This document shows, piece by piece, positions 33,368-41,812 of a stretch of 64,000 nt of DNA (positions within the stretch are counted from its first letter, which is position 1; every line of letters starts with the position of its first letter). Source of the stretch: Bacillus sp. NTK071. GTDB lineage: Bacteria > Bacillota > Bacilli > Bacillales > Guptibacillaceae. The notes below the pieces were generated by a model that did not search any database, had not been told where the DNA came from, and saw only the letters and a program-made list of their open reading frames with translations. Location of the stretch: NCBI RefSeq assembly GCF_017303315.1, contig NZ_JAFKOI010000005.1:62001-126000 (forward strand), given 5' to 3'. The position numbers and the translations under genes are program-made.

Positions 33368-33511
33368 TTCTGATCTCCCCTTCCATTCTCTTCTTACGTA
33401 ATACAATAATTAATCGTTTCAATTTTGAGTAAATTATTTAGAGAGAAATTGTTTGTGAATAGGTATTGAAGGGTAAATTAACCCTAATACAATCGACTAG
33501 GAGGTATTGAG

Positions 33512-33919
33512 ATGATTATCGTATATATAAGTATTGCAATTGTCGTTCTTTCATTCGTCTACTTAGGTTACATAGTCGTACAAAATTTAAAGGAAACGAA
33601 GAAATCATTAACGAATCTTTCTGAAACAGCTGCACGTTTTCAAGAAAAAGTTGATAAAATTAACTCTGAAACAAATCAATTAACAGAAACGACTTCTACA
33701 ATATCTAATGGGATCCAAACAAAGAAGGAAACGGTACAAAGCGTTATTGAAACAGCTAAGGCTTCACCTGAACCTTTCAAAAAGCTATTCTCATCAATTA
33801 AAAACACGCCAAATCCACAGCGTGAAACATCTGATTCTCAATTGACCGAAATTGGTGACAAGCTTATTGATTTGTGGGGCCGCTACCGCGTGAAGCGAAA
33901 GACAAATCAAGCGGAGTAA
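33512..33919 (+). CDS. DUF948 membrane protein, YtxG-like
   Basis: One N-terminal membrane segment (IIVYISIAIVVLSFVYLGYIV) followed by a helical coiled-coil of about 60 residues with methyl-accepting-protein-like heptads and a basic C-terminus. This is the DUF948 pattern seen in the general stress protein YtxG. TAGGAGG precedes the start. Confidence 0.85.
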   Translation: MIIVYISIAIVVLSFVYLGYIVVQNLKETKKSLTNLSETAARFQEKVDKINSETNQLTETTSTISNGIQTKKETVQSVIETAKASPEPFKKLFSSIKNTPNPQRETSDSQLTEIGDKLIDLWGRYRVKRKTNQAE

Positions 33920-33972
33920 GGGCATAGCCCTTACTTTTTTTCGTCCAAAAATTTTTCTTAGGTGGGCTATTC

Positions 33973-35472
33973 ATGAAACAAACAAGACAAATTATTTTCT
34001 TTTTGGTAATGACTTCTTCACTTTCAATCATTTTCTTCACTTCTTTGCCATCCCAATGGAAGTGGATTTCTGGTATAACGTATAGTGTTATTTTACTTTC
34101 CATTTTATATGTTCTTTTACTAGAGGGACGTTCGCCATACAAAACGTTACTTTGGATATACGTTCTTATTTTCTTTCCAATCATTGGATACGTATTCTTC
34201 CTATTTTCTGGTCAACTCGAAGTAAAAGGACACTTATTTAAAGAAAAACGATCAAATGGGCTTAAGTTCTTCCAACAGTATGTTAACTTCCCTCCTTCAG
34301 AACACTGGAATAAATTAACTGAACGAAACCAAAATTTCTCTAACTTAATTGCTACAATGGTTTCAAGTCCAATAAGCATGAGGTCTAGCACAAAGCTATT
34401 GCTTAACGGAAGCCAAACTTTCTCTTCGATCAAAGAAGAAATTCAGAAGGCAGAAACATATATTCATATGGAATACTATACGTTCCGTTCTGATGAACTC
34501 GGAACGTCTATTATTGACTTACTTATTGAGAAAGCAAAGGAAGGCGTTGAGGTAAGAGTCCTTTACGATTCAATCGGTAGCCACAATCTCTCAAGAGCTT
34601 CTAAAAAAGCGTTGAAGGAGGCCGGTGCTAGCGTACAACAATTCCTACCAATCAAATATGGTTTCTTCAATCAAACGGTGAACTTCCGCAATCATCGTAA
34701 AATTATCGTCATTGATGGGAAGACCGGTTTTGTTGGTGGCCTTAACATTGGTGACGAGTATGCTGGTGATATGAACAACATGCGCTTTTGGCGCGATACA
34801 CATGTTCTTGTTAAAGGTGAAGTTCTTTCTGCCCTTCATGCAGTATTCCTAATGGACTGGTTCTACATGTGCGGAGAAGAATTAAACACAACCAAATATC
34901 TAGAAACATATGAAGTAGAAGGAAACGGCGGTACACAACTAGTTGCAAGTGGGCCAGATACAAAACGAGGAGCGATGTCTGATCTTTATTTCAGTCTAAT
35001 CACATCTGCACAAGAACGGATTTGGATCGCTACACCTTATTTCGTTCCAAATAAAGCGATCCGCACAGCTCTCGCGATGGCGGCAATGAGAGGTATTCAA
35101 GTTAGACTAATTGTACCTGAAATAAGCGATGGGTTTCTAACACAATATGGGACAAGGTCTTACTTCTCAGAACTTCTTGATTATGGTGTAGATATATATA
35201 TGTATCAAAAAGGGTTTCTTCATCAAAAAATCATGATTATTGATGAAGATGTTGCGACGATTGGAACTGCTAACATGGACATGCGCTCAATGAATTTAAA
35301 TTTCGAAGTTAACTTATTTCTATTTCAAGCGAGTACAGTAACTGATCTTGTAGAAGCTTACAAGAACGACATAAATGATTCGGTCAAAGTTACAAAAGAA
35401 TCCTACAGTAAACGGGGGTTGAAGCATCGAACAAAAGAGTCCTTTGCAAGACTCTTCTCACCCGTCTTATAA
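33973..35472 (+). CDS. cls: cardiolipin synthase
   Basis: Transphosphatidylation enzyme of the phospholipase D family that makes cardiolipin from two phosphatidylglycerol molecules. Two N-terminal membrane segments are followed by two HKD motifs: HRKIIVIDGKTGFVGGLN (about residues 237-254) and HQKIMIIDEDVATIGTANMD (about 416-435). The length of 499 aa is normal for Gram-positive Cls. The site AGGTGGG is weak. The gene overlaps the convergent acetyltransferase by 6 bases. Confidence 0.93.
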   Translation: MKQTRQIIFFLVMTSSLSIIFFTSLPSQWKWISGITYSVILLSILYVLLLEGRSPYKTLLWIYVLIFFPIIGYVFFLFSGQLEVKGHLFKEKRSNGLKFFQQYVNFPPSEHWNKLTERNQNFSNLIATMVSSPISMRSSTKLLLNGSQTFSSIKEEIQKAETYIHMEYYTFRSDELGTSIIDLLIEKAKEGVEVRVLYDSIGSHNLSRASKKALKEAGASVQQFLPIKYGFFNQTVNFRNHRKIIVIDGKTGFVGGLNIGDEYAGDMNNMRFWRDTHVLVKGEVLSALHAVFLMDWFYMCGEELNTTKYLETYEVEGNGGTQLVASGPDTKRGAMSDLYFSLITSAQERIWIATPYFVPNKAIRTALAMAAMRGIQVRLIVPEISDGFLTQYGTRSYFSELLDYGVDIYMYQKGFLHQKIMIIDEDVATIGTANMDMRSMNLNFEVNLFLFQASTVTDLVEAYKNDINDSVKVTKESYSKRGLKHRTKESFARLFSPVL

Positions 35473-36021
35473 ACTTGACCAATCTTTCTTCAAAAGAGAA
35501 TGCATAATTAAATCCATGTAGTTCCCACTAGCATATGTATAGTCTCGTAGGAGACCCTCTTCTTGGAATCCTAGCTTTGTAACAAGTTTCCTAGAAGGTG
35601 TATTCTCAGGGTGAATTAACGCACCAATACGATGAATCTGTAATTCACTGAAGGCAAAGGAGATGATAGCTGTTAATGCTTCTGTCATGTAACCTTTGCC
35701 TTCTTCTTCTTGTTTTAACTCATAGCCTATCTCAATTCTGTTAACTCTCTTTGCCCAGTTATGGAAGCCACATGTGCCAATTAGGTTACCAGTCTCATGA
35801 CACTCTATGCCAAATCGAATTGCCTGTTGATTCTCAAAACCTTTCCTAAAGCTCATTAACATGCCTTCTACTTCTTCTAAACTTCCAACCACTTCACTCC
35901 CATAGTATTTCATTGTCCGTGTGTTTGAGAATATGGATAATAAAGTAGGTAAATCTTTTTCAGTCAATTCTCTTAACTTCAAGCGTTCCGTTACTCGTTC
36001 TGGGAAATCTTTGTTGGTCAC
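35467..36021 (-). CDS. GNAT N-acetyltransferase, RimJ/RimL-like
   Basis: Second RimJ/L-type acetyltransferase in the window, with TERLKLRELTEKDLPTLLSI, the core EIGYELKQEEEGKGYMTEA and the end of PENTPSRKLVTKLGFQEEG. The start is uncertain: AAAGGA abuts the ATG at 36030 with no spacer, so the GTG at 36021 (9-base spacing) is more likely. An ECF-like promoter and a hairpin terminator lie upstream (36052-36156), so expression may depend on read-through. Confidence 0.82.
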   Translation of the reverse strand: MTNKDFPERVTERLKLRELTEKDLPTLLSIFSNTRTMKYYGSEVVGSLEEVEGMLMSFRKGFENQQAIRFGIECHETGNLIGTCGFHNWAKRVNRIEIGYELKQEEEGKGYMTEALTAIISFAFSELQIHRIGALIHPENTPSRKLVTKLGFQEEGLLRDYTYASGNYMDLIMHSLLKKDWSSL

Positions 36022-36051
36022 TGTTTTCATTCCTTTATGATGGATTAGTTA

Positions 36052-36090
36052 AAAAAGGCTTAAAGAACGCACAGTATGCATTCTTTAAGC
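36052..36090 (-). terminator. hairpin terminator in a leader (attenuator or sRNA end)
   Basis: Minus-strand GCTTAAAGAA.GCA / TGC.TTCTTTAAGC, then CCTTTTTT. It lies between an ECF-type promoter and the acetyltransferase gene, with no open reading frame in between. Confidence 0.7.
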
Positions 36091-36129
36091 AAGGGGGAAA
36101 ACAACTTATCTTAAGGGGGTCTCTCTTAT

Positions 36130-36156
36130 AACGACTAAACCGCTTAAAAAGTTTCA
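36130..36156 (-). promoter_or_regulatory. candidate ECF promoter
   Basis: Minus-strand TGAAAC (36151-36156), 17 bases, CGTT (36130-36133). Spacing and -10 core equal those in front of sigX. Confidence 0.5.
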
Positions 36157-36254
36157 TTATTCTTCAAATTCTTTTTATTTATCCTTTTCCATGATAAGAT
36201 TTCACTAAATAACCGTAGGATCATTTTAGAAATGCTTATTCAGGAGTGAGGATA

Positions 36255-36815
36255 TTGATTAAACAACTTTATCTTATTAGACATTGTTCAGCAGAAGGAC
36301 AGGAGGCAGAGGCTTCATTAACAAAAGAGGGACGTTATCAAGCCATTAAGCTTGCTAACTCACTTAAATCTGTGTCCTTTGATAAATTATATAGCTCCCC
36401 ATTTAGACGCGCGATACAATCCATTGAACCCCTTGCGCAAGTGTTAGATCAACCAGTTACAATTGATGACCGACTAAGTGAAAGAAGATTAACAGCAGAA
36501 CCAATTGATAACTGGCTAGAAGAACTTGAAAAAACATTCAACGATACTTCTTATAAACTTGGTGGTGGCGAATCGAGTGAGGAAGCGTCTGCCAGAGGCT
36601 TGGAAGTACTTGAGGAAGCAATACATCATACGGAAGAGTCCGCTCTACTCATAACCCATGGCAATCTCTTAACTTTACTGTTACGCCATTTCGAATCGTC
36701 CTTAGGATTTGATACATGGAAATCATTAACTAATCCAGATATTTATTGTCTAACTTTCAAAGATGATTGCTATGAATCAATGAAGCACATAAACCTAGAA
36801 AGGCAAGGGTTATAA
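36255..36815 (+). CDS. histidine phosphatase superfamily protein
   Basis: A 186-aa phosphoglycerate mutase-like protein. The catalytic motif near the N-terminus reads LIRHCSAEG (RHC in place of the common RHG), and a second motif LLITHGNLLTLLLRHF lies near residue 135, with SSPFRRAIQS and LSERR as substrate-binding elements. A phosphatase role is inferred. The start is TTG at 36255 (AGGAG, 8-base spacing). It overlaps the next gene by one base. Confidence 0.85.
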   Translation: MIKQLYLIRHCSAEGQEAEASLTKEGRYQAIKLANSLKSVSFDKLYSSPFRRAIQSIEPLAQVLDQPVTIDDRLSERRLTAEPIDNWLEELEKTFNDTSYKLGGGESSEEASARGLEVLEEAIHHTEESALLITHGNLLTLLLRHFESSLGFDTWKSLTNPDIYCLTFKDDCYESMKHINLERQGL

Positions 36816-37000
36816 TGAATATTCAACGTTTCCATTGCTGTGCCACATGCATTCATTACGAAGTTGTTAAGAACGAACAGACTACATATCGGTGCGCAAG
36901 ACTAGGCTTTGAAACAAGACCTACATATCAATTTAATTGCTGGGAACCAAAAGAAGTAGTTAAGAGAAAAATGGAAAAAGAGAACCGCCATTTAGATTGA
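36815..37000 (+). CDS. Cys-rich small protein, 61 aa
   Basis: Translationally coupled (TAATG) to the phosphatase gene. The order of Cys residues, CCATCIHYE, then YRCARLG, then FNCW, suggests a small zinc or metal-binding fold. The rest is hydrophilic. No family recognised. Confidence 0.7.
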   Translation: MNIQRFHCCATCIHYEVVKNEQTTYRCARLGFETRPTYQFNCWEPKEVVKRKMEKENRHLD

Positions 37001-37002
37001 AA

Positions 37003-37120
37003 GCTTTTTCTTAGACCCTACAGGCGCGCCGAGGAGGCTCACCGCCTGCTCCGCGGAAAGCGAGCATCCCTTGAGCGGAAATCAACTACTACTCTTATAG
37101 CAACAATCTCTAAGGAAATA
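37003..37120. repeat. intergenic repeat element, copy F (truncated, inverted)
   Basis: Reverse orientation relative to copy E: it carries the ATTGTTGCTATAAG arm, GATTTCCGCTC, GGGATGCTCGCTTTCCGCGG and GGCGGTGAGCCTCCTCG, then stops at GGGTCTAAG. The right half and right terminal repeat are missing. Confidence 0.7.
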
Positions 37121-37123
37121 GAC

Positions 37124-37157
37124 AAACAAAAAAATGACCTCCTTGCTAAGGGAGGTT
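37124..37157 (-). terminator. terminator of the 56-aa gene
   Basis: Minus-strand ACCTCCC..TT / AAGGAGGT hairpin and a T run. Confidence 0.75.
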
Positions 37158-37168
37158 AAAAAGTTACT

Positions 37169-37339
37169 TCAGGATGTGCCTGATAACATCAATTCTTCTT
37201 TCCATTTCTCTATTTGATCATTCGGAGCATCCCAACTAATCCAAGAGGCCATAATCTTCACATCATTCGATTCTACAACCCAATACTCGTATCTTTTCTC
37301 ATTAATATTTCGATAAATTCCTGTCCTATCAATCTTCAT
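37169..37339 (-). CDS. small hypothetical protein, 56 aa
   Basis: Starts MKIDRTGIYRNINEKRYEYW; a purine-rich site with GAGGAGGAGAAGAGG precedes the ATG at 37339. It is soluble and Trp-rich, ends MLSGTS, and is followed by its own terminator. No family recognised. Confidence 0.65.
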   Translation of the reverse strand: MKIDRTGIYRNINEKRYEYWVVESNDVKIMASWISWDAPNDQIEKWKEELMLSGTS

Positions 37340-37490
37340 CCTCTTCTCCTCCTCTTTCCTCTTCATTTATTACTACCCGTAAACAGACTTGTATAAAATA
37401 CATTCTGTTCCTAGGATTGATTAACGTATGAAGTTGTATCCTCTTACCACATACTACTAACAAACCTACTTGTAGAGGATATGGACAAAT

Positions 37491-38822
37491 ATGGAGCACA
37501 ATAAATTCAAAATTATTCAATCGAGCTTTTGGTTTATTCCAACCTTTTATGGCGTTGGAGCATTTATCGCTGCAATTGTTACCCTTCTATTTGATCGATA
37601 CATTATTCAAGGAAATGCCATTATCCTTCCGTACTTTTTCTTTGCTTCTTACGATACAAGTGTGACCATTTTAAGTACGCTTGTAAGTTCTATGCTAACG
37701 ATGACAACCATTACGTTCTCAACAATTATGGTTGTTCTTACAACATATTTATCTAATTTTTCTCCCCGTACCCTTCAGAATTTCATAACAGATCGTATCA
37801 CCAAAAGAGTTCTAGGGATTTTTGTGGGCGGTGTTATTTACTTTATTATTCTTCTACTCTTAATTGAACAAAGTAACAAGGACACGGTTTATATTGCGCC
37901 AGTATTCGCAGTTGTTTATGCCATTATATGTGTTGCTTATTTTGTTTTCTTTATTCATCATGTCTCGAATTGGATCCTTGTTGGTAACTTGATACAACAT
38001 ATTACTAATAACACGTTAGCAACAATTGATAGGGCTTATTTAGATTTTGAAGAAGCGAATGAGGGTGAAGTTGCTTCATGGGATTCATGGGAATTGGATG
38101 AAATTAAAATGAAAAGTCCAACAACAATTCGAGCTTCTAGATCTGGATATCTTCAGAATGTGGATATTTCGGATTTGATACGACTCGCGACTAATCAGGA
38201 TTTGATTGTTAGGCTCGAAAAAGACATTGGTGAATATGTGGATGAAGGAACGATTATATTCTCCTATTGGTCCTCTACAGCTAAACCTGATCCATCCAAG
38301 CTATTAAATACTCTCTCTCTCGGAACAGAGCGAACAACAGACCAGGATATTGAATACGGCATTCAAAAATTAGTAGAAATCGCTTTAAGAGCCATTTCAC
38401 CTGGAATAAACGATCCAAATACTGCAATCAATTGCATTAACCGTCTAGGCAAAGTCCTATCTCGATTAGGACAAAAACATATTCCAGAGCCACTCTATCA
38501 TGATAAGAATAAGAATTTACGTGTTATTACTAAGCCAGTAACGTATAGTAGGTACTTATACAAAAGCTTCTATCAAATTAGACACTATGCTAGGGAAGAC
38601 GTTTCTGTTCTGGCCTCCATTCTTCAATCATTAGAGATCGCAGCAGATGGCAATAAACACGATACTCATGAAACCATTTGGGAATTTGGACAATTTGTTA
38701 TTCGGGGATTTGATCCTAATGTTCTAGATGAGTTTGATCATCGCTACATTAATGAAAAACTCAAAAAATTGGCTGATGCTACTGGTTTTCATGATGCCTA
38801 TCAACCACTTTCTCGTGAGTAG
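37491..38822 (+). CDS. DUF2254 membrane protein
   Basis: A 443-aa protein with about four membrane segments in the first 165 residues and a large cytoplasmic C-terminal domain. The motifs STIMVVLTTYLSNFSPRTL and ALRAISPGINDPNTAINCIN are typical of DUF2254. Function unknown. A shared terminator separates it from the convergent thioredoxin gene. Confidence 0.88.
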   Translation: MEHNKFKIIQSSFWFIPTFYGVGAFIAAIVTLLFDRYIIQGNAIILPYFFFASYDTSVTILSTLVSSMLTMTTITFSTIMVVLTTYLSNFSPRTLQNFITDRITKRVLGIFVGGVIYFIILLLLIEQSNKDTVYIAPVFAVVYAIICVAYFVFFIHHVSNWILVGNLIQHITNNTLATIDRAYLDFEEANEGEVASWDSWELDEIKMKSPTTIRASRSGYLQNVDISDLIRLATNQDLIVRLEKDIGEYVDEGTIIFSYWSSTAKPDPSKLLNTLSLGTERTTDQDIEYGIQKLVEIALRAISPGINDPNTAINCINRLGKVLSRLGQKHIPEPLYHDKNKNLRVITKPVTYSRYLYKSFYQIRHYAREDVSVLASILQSLEIAADGNKHDTHETIWEFGQFVIRGFDPNVLDEFDHRYINEKLKKLADATGFHDAYQPLSRE

Positions 38823-38831
38823 TAACAGAAA

Positions 38832-38855
38832 AAACGGTCTCTAATGAGACCGTTT
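38832..38855. terminator. bidirectional terminator
   Basis: AAACGGTCTC-taat-GAGACCGTTT between convergent genes. Confidence 0.9.
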
Positions 38856-38861
38856 CTTCTA

Positions 38862-39374
38862 TCAATCAACATGATCTAACCATTTCTCCATGTCGTCTAA
38901 TGTGAGTGGACCAACTCGTTTCTCTTGAATAACCCCTTCCCCATCGACCATAAATGAAGTTGGCATTGAGATTACTTTGTAAAGCTTCTCTCCTACTTTT
39001 CCTTCTCGATCCATTAGTATTGGAAATCTGAGTTCATTCGCTTCCACAAAGGCAGGGATAGCTTCCTTATCTGGCTCAAACTTAGTGAAATTAACTGATA
39101 AAACGGCAACTTCTTCACCGTGAACATCTGCAAAACTTTGGATGTCCGGCATTTCTTCTTTACAAGGCGGACACCAAGTGGCCCAGAAATTTAGAAACAC
39201 TGGTTTACCCTCGTAATCTGACAGGCTAACTTTCTCCCCATCAAGCGATGTTAGAGTGAAGTCTGCGGCCTTGTCTCCAATTTCTGTACCAACACTTCGA
39301 TCCGCTATAACTGTATTATATACTCCCCACCCTAGTGCTATTGCAAGGACGAGTAGAACAAACTTCTTAATCAT
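38862..39374 (-). CDS. ResA/TlpA-like membrane-anchored thioredoxin
   Basis: Extracytoplasmic thiol-disulfide oxidoreductase, 170 aa. An N-terminal membrane anchor (FVLLVLAIALGWGVYNTVI) is followed by an AhpC/TSA-type thioredoxin domain with the active site WATWCPPCKEEMPD and cis-Pro in SMPTSF. ResA reduces apocytochrome c in B. subtilis, but the function here is not certain. The ATG at 39374 follows AAGGAGCG; the upstream extension to 39398 lacks a site. Confidence 0.87.
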   Translation of the reverse strand: MIKKFVLLVLAIALGWGVYNTVIADRSVGTEIGDKAADFTLTSLDGEKVSLSDYEGKPVFLNFWATWCPPCKEEMPDIQSFADVHGEEVAVLSVNFTKFEPDKEAIPAFVEANELRFPILMDREGKVGEKLYKVISMPTSFMVDGEGVIQEKRVGPLTLDDMEKWLDHVD

Positions 39375-39401
39375 ACGCCTTCGCTCCTTTTTCTTCAAAG
39401 G

Positions 39402-39797
39402 TTAATCCAGCTCGAAGAAGTCATCATGTACAAAGACTTCCTCTCTCTCTACTGCATCCTGTTTTGACGCAAGTACAAGACCGAGCGGCGTATCTGTTTC
39501 TTTATCATTCACAATCTCAAATGACAAAGATGTCTTACTTGCTTCTTTAATATATTTTGAAAGCATAGAATACGGTAAATCACCATTAAGATAAAGAATC
39601 CCATTACGAATTCCCTTCAACTCTTGTTTCACTTCTTTGTAAACAACTTTCTGTGCTACCTGTCTTTTCGTAAGAGCCACAAAAACTCGCTCTCTAAAGG
39701 TTGATAAATATAGTGCTTTTTCAGCCGGCTTCAGTTCAGGTGTACCATGTATGCCAGCATCAAGTACTCGCTTAATATCTTCGTTCACGTTTGCCAC
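39402..39797 (-). CDS. yueI: YueI family protein (DUF1694)
   Basis: A 131-aa cytoplasmic protein with VLDAGIHGTPELKPAEK and LYLSTFRERVFVALTK, the YueI/DUF1694 signature. Function unknown. Two GTG starts are possible (39797 and 39788). It is co-directional with and 27 bases upstream of the ResA-like gene. Confidence 0.82.
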   Translation of the reverse strand: MANVNEDIKRVLDAGIHGTPELKPAEKALYLSTFRERVFVALTKRQVAQKVVYKEVKQELKGIRNGILYLNGDLPYSMLSKYIKEASKTSLSFEIVNDKETDTPLGLVLASKQDAVEREEVFVHDDFFELD

Positions 39798-39932
39798 CTC
39801 ATCTTGTAGGATACTTCTATTTTCTCACAGAAACTTATTTCAATGCTAGTTAGAAAGGCCTGTCCCTACCATCCTATAATAGAGTTAACCATTCTTAAAG
39901 TGAAGGTTCTGTTAACAGGTTTACAAAAAAGA

Positions 39933-39968
39933 GAAAAGCACTCAAGCTATTCAGCGTGAGTGCTTTTC
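39933..39968 (-). terminator. terminator overlapping the end of the M48 protease gene
   Basis: Perfect GAAAAGCACTCA / TGAGTGCTTTTC stem whose right arm encodes the last codons of the protease; a T run follows on the minus strand. Confidence 0.8.
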
Positions 39969-41215
39969 TTATAGTCATTGAGCATTATTAAACGTTCCAT
40001 CATTGTGGGATGACCGTATTTGAAATACTTCACAATAAAAGGTGGATTAACTTCATTTAAACTATTCACAGTAAGCGTTTGAAACGATCCAACCGCTGCA
40101 TCCACATCATCTGTCATCTCAATCGCATATTGATCTGCCTCCATTTCAGCATGTCTTGAAATAGCAAGTTCTACTGGACTTGCGATAAATGACATAACTG
40201 AGAATAACAGCAACAATGCAGGCAATGAAGCAAGATCAGATTCAGAAGACACTCCCCATGTTTTGCCCCATTTCCGTATCATCCCGCCAAGAAGTCGGTA
40301 TGCGAGATAAAGACCAATTAAACTTGAAACGAGGGCCCCAATTAAATTTCCATAAAGATGATTCATTACGTAATGACCCATCTCGTGAGCCATTATGAAA
40401 AGAACCTCATCATCATCTAACTTATTCATCGTTGTATCCCACAGTACAATGCGAAGATTTGAACCAATTCCTGAAACATATGCATTCATTGCATTTGTCT
40501 TCTCCGACATGTTTACTTCAAAAACTCGATTTGCAGGAATATCTGCTGTTTCAGCCATATCAAGAATTTGCTCTTCCAATGCTTTATCAGACAAGGAAGT
40601 AAAATCATTGTAAAGAGGATCAATTACTACAGGTTGAATATACATCATAAATGCGAGATAAGGTACCATCAATCCCCATGCCGCAAGCCACCATTTCTTC
40701 TTGAAGCGTTTTATAACGGCATAGAGAACACCAATGACAATTGAAGTTAGTCCAACATCAATCCAAAATGAGATCATCTCATCTTTCATCCATCCGGAAA
40801 ATGACTGAGTATTAATGCCATACTTAACCGATAGTGATCTTGCCCAATAATGAAGAGGGAAAGTTACCACCCAGGTGAAGGCTGTCAGCAGAAGAATGTA
40901 TAATGGTACGATTACAACCTTCTTTTTTGAAATACCTTCGCTAAATTGTTTAAAGAGCTTGGATAAACCGAAACCTAGAATGCCCAGATAGATGATCCAT
41001 TCCAATGGAATCGCAATAAAGGATAAAAAGCTTCTGTAGCGAGAATACTCTTCTGAAAGTTGAAGCTGTCGATCTGTCATGAAGGTTGCTGGATCTGCTG
41101 CTGTCCCCTTATAAACGTCTGGCACTCCGAAATCAGCCCAGTAGAACAAATAAAGCCCCATAAAGAGGGCATAAATGGAGAAGCCCAGAATAATCCAGGT
41201 TATTCGTTTTTTCAT
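39947..41215 (-). CDS. M48 family zinc metallopeptidase (Ste24/HtpX-like)
   Basis: Integral membrane protease of 422 aa with about seven membrane segments. The zinc site is HEMGHYVMNH (HExxH) and the third ligand is in AEMEADQYAIE. The order with SEKTNAMNAYVSGIG before the HExxH is typical of the Ste24 (CAAX prenyl protease 1) group; bacterial members take part in membrane protein quality control. The start ATG at 41215 is preferred because GGAGG lies 9 bases upstream; the ATG at 41221 is too close. Confidence 0.9.
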   Translation of the reverse strand: MKKRITWIILGFSIYALFMGLYLFYWADFGVPDVYKGTAADPATFMTDRQLQLSEEYSRYRSFLSFIAIPLEWIIYLGILGFGLSKLFKQFSEGISKKKVVIVPLYILLLTAFTWVVTFPLHYWARSLSVKYGINTQSFSGWMKDEMISFWIDVGLTSIVIGVLYAVIKRFKKKWWLAAWGLMVPYLAFMMYIQPVVIDPLYNDFTSLSDKALEEQILDMAETADIPANRVFEVNMSEKTNAMNAYVSGIGSNLRIVLWDTTMNKLDDDEVLFIMAHEMGHYVMNHLYGNLIGALVSSLIGLYLAYRLLGGMIRKWGKTWGVSSESDLASLPALLLLFSVMSFIASPVELAISRHAEMEADQYAIEMTDDVDAAVGSFQTLTVNSLNEVNPPFIVKYFKYGHPTMMERLIMLNDYKKSTHAE

Positions 41216-41377
41216 TTTCATTCTCCTCCCAATGCTATCTCTTTACCAATAGTACGAGCAAATCCTTTTTTTAGAACTATCTCTGCATAATCATATCCAG
41301 TTGCATTCTTGCAAGCAAGTTCAGGTCAATGATAGCCATTAAACAACAATGAAATACTACTCATTTTAAACTTCACA

Positions 41378-41411
41378 TAAAAAAAGAAACCGACAGCAGT
41401 TTGTCGGTTTC
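41378..41411 (-). terminator. terminator of the zinc-ribbon gene
   Basis: GAAACCGACA / TGTCGGTTTC stem and seven T residues on the minus strand. Confidence 0.9.
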
Positions 41412-41419
41412 AAATTTGT

Positions 41420-41668
41420 TCATTTTTCTACATATAAGTTTGTACGATCGTAAGTGTGATCAAATCGGTTTAAGATGCCACAATCTGGGCATTCTGCAAG
41501 AACGTGTAGTTCTACAATAGGTGCCTGGCTGCTTTTTGTTGTAATTCCTGTTGCTTCAACCCTTTCATCTGATTCATTCTTCTTGCTTGCAAGAGGTATA
41601 AACCAGGTATACTCATTGTCACACATTCTGCATGTAGCTTTTTCTTCTATTTCTGTAGGTTTCATCAT
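41420..41668 (-). CDS. small zinc-ribbon protein, 82 aa
   Basis: Two CxxC pairs, CRMC near residue 13 and CPDCG near residue 60, form a likely zinc ribbon. The start at 41668 is set by AAAGGAG upstream; the frame extends to 41737 without a site. It is monocistronic with its own terminator. Function unknown. Confidence 0.75.
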   Translation of the reverse strand: MMKPTEIEEKATCRMCDNEYTWFIPLASKKNESDERVEATGITTKSSQAPIVELHVLAECPDCGILNRFDHTYDRTNLYVEK

Positions 41669-41812
41669 CGTTTTTCCAGCTCCTTTTGCAGAGTATTTCA
41701 AAGACTGCGAGAACAAGGGTCCGGAAAACCTCTTCACTTAGTTGGGAATCCCTTCCTGTAGAAAGAAGTTCCCGTTGATCAAAAATTCAAACATTAATTA
41801 ATTTTACTTAAA

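Noticed and set aside
7708-37120. Insertion sequences
   Set aside because: The repeated elements have no transposase and no coding capacity; they are reported only as repeats.
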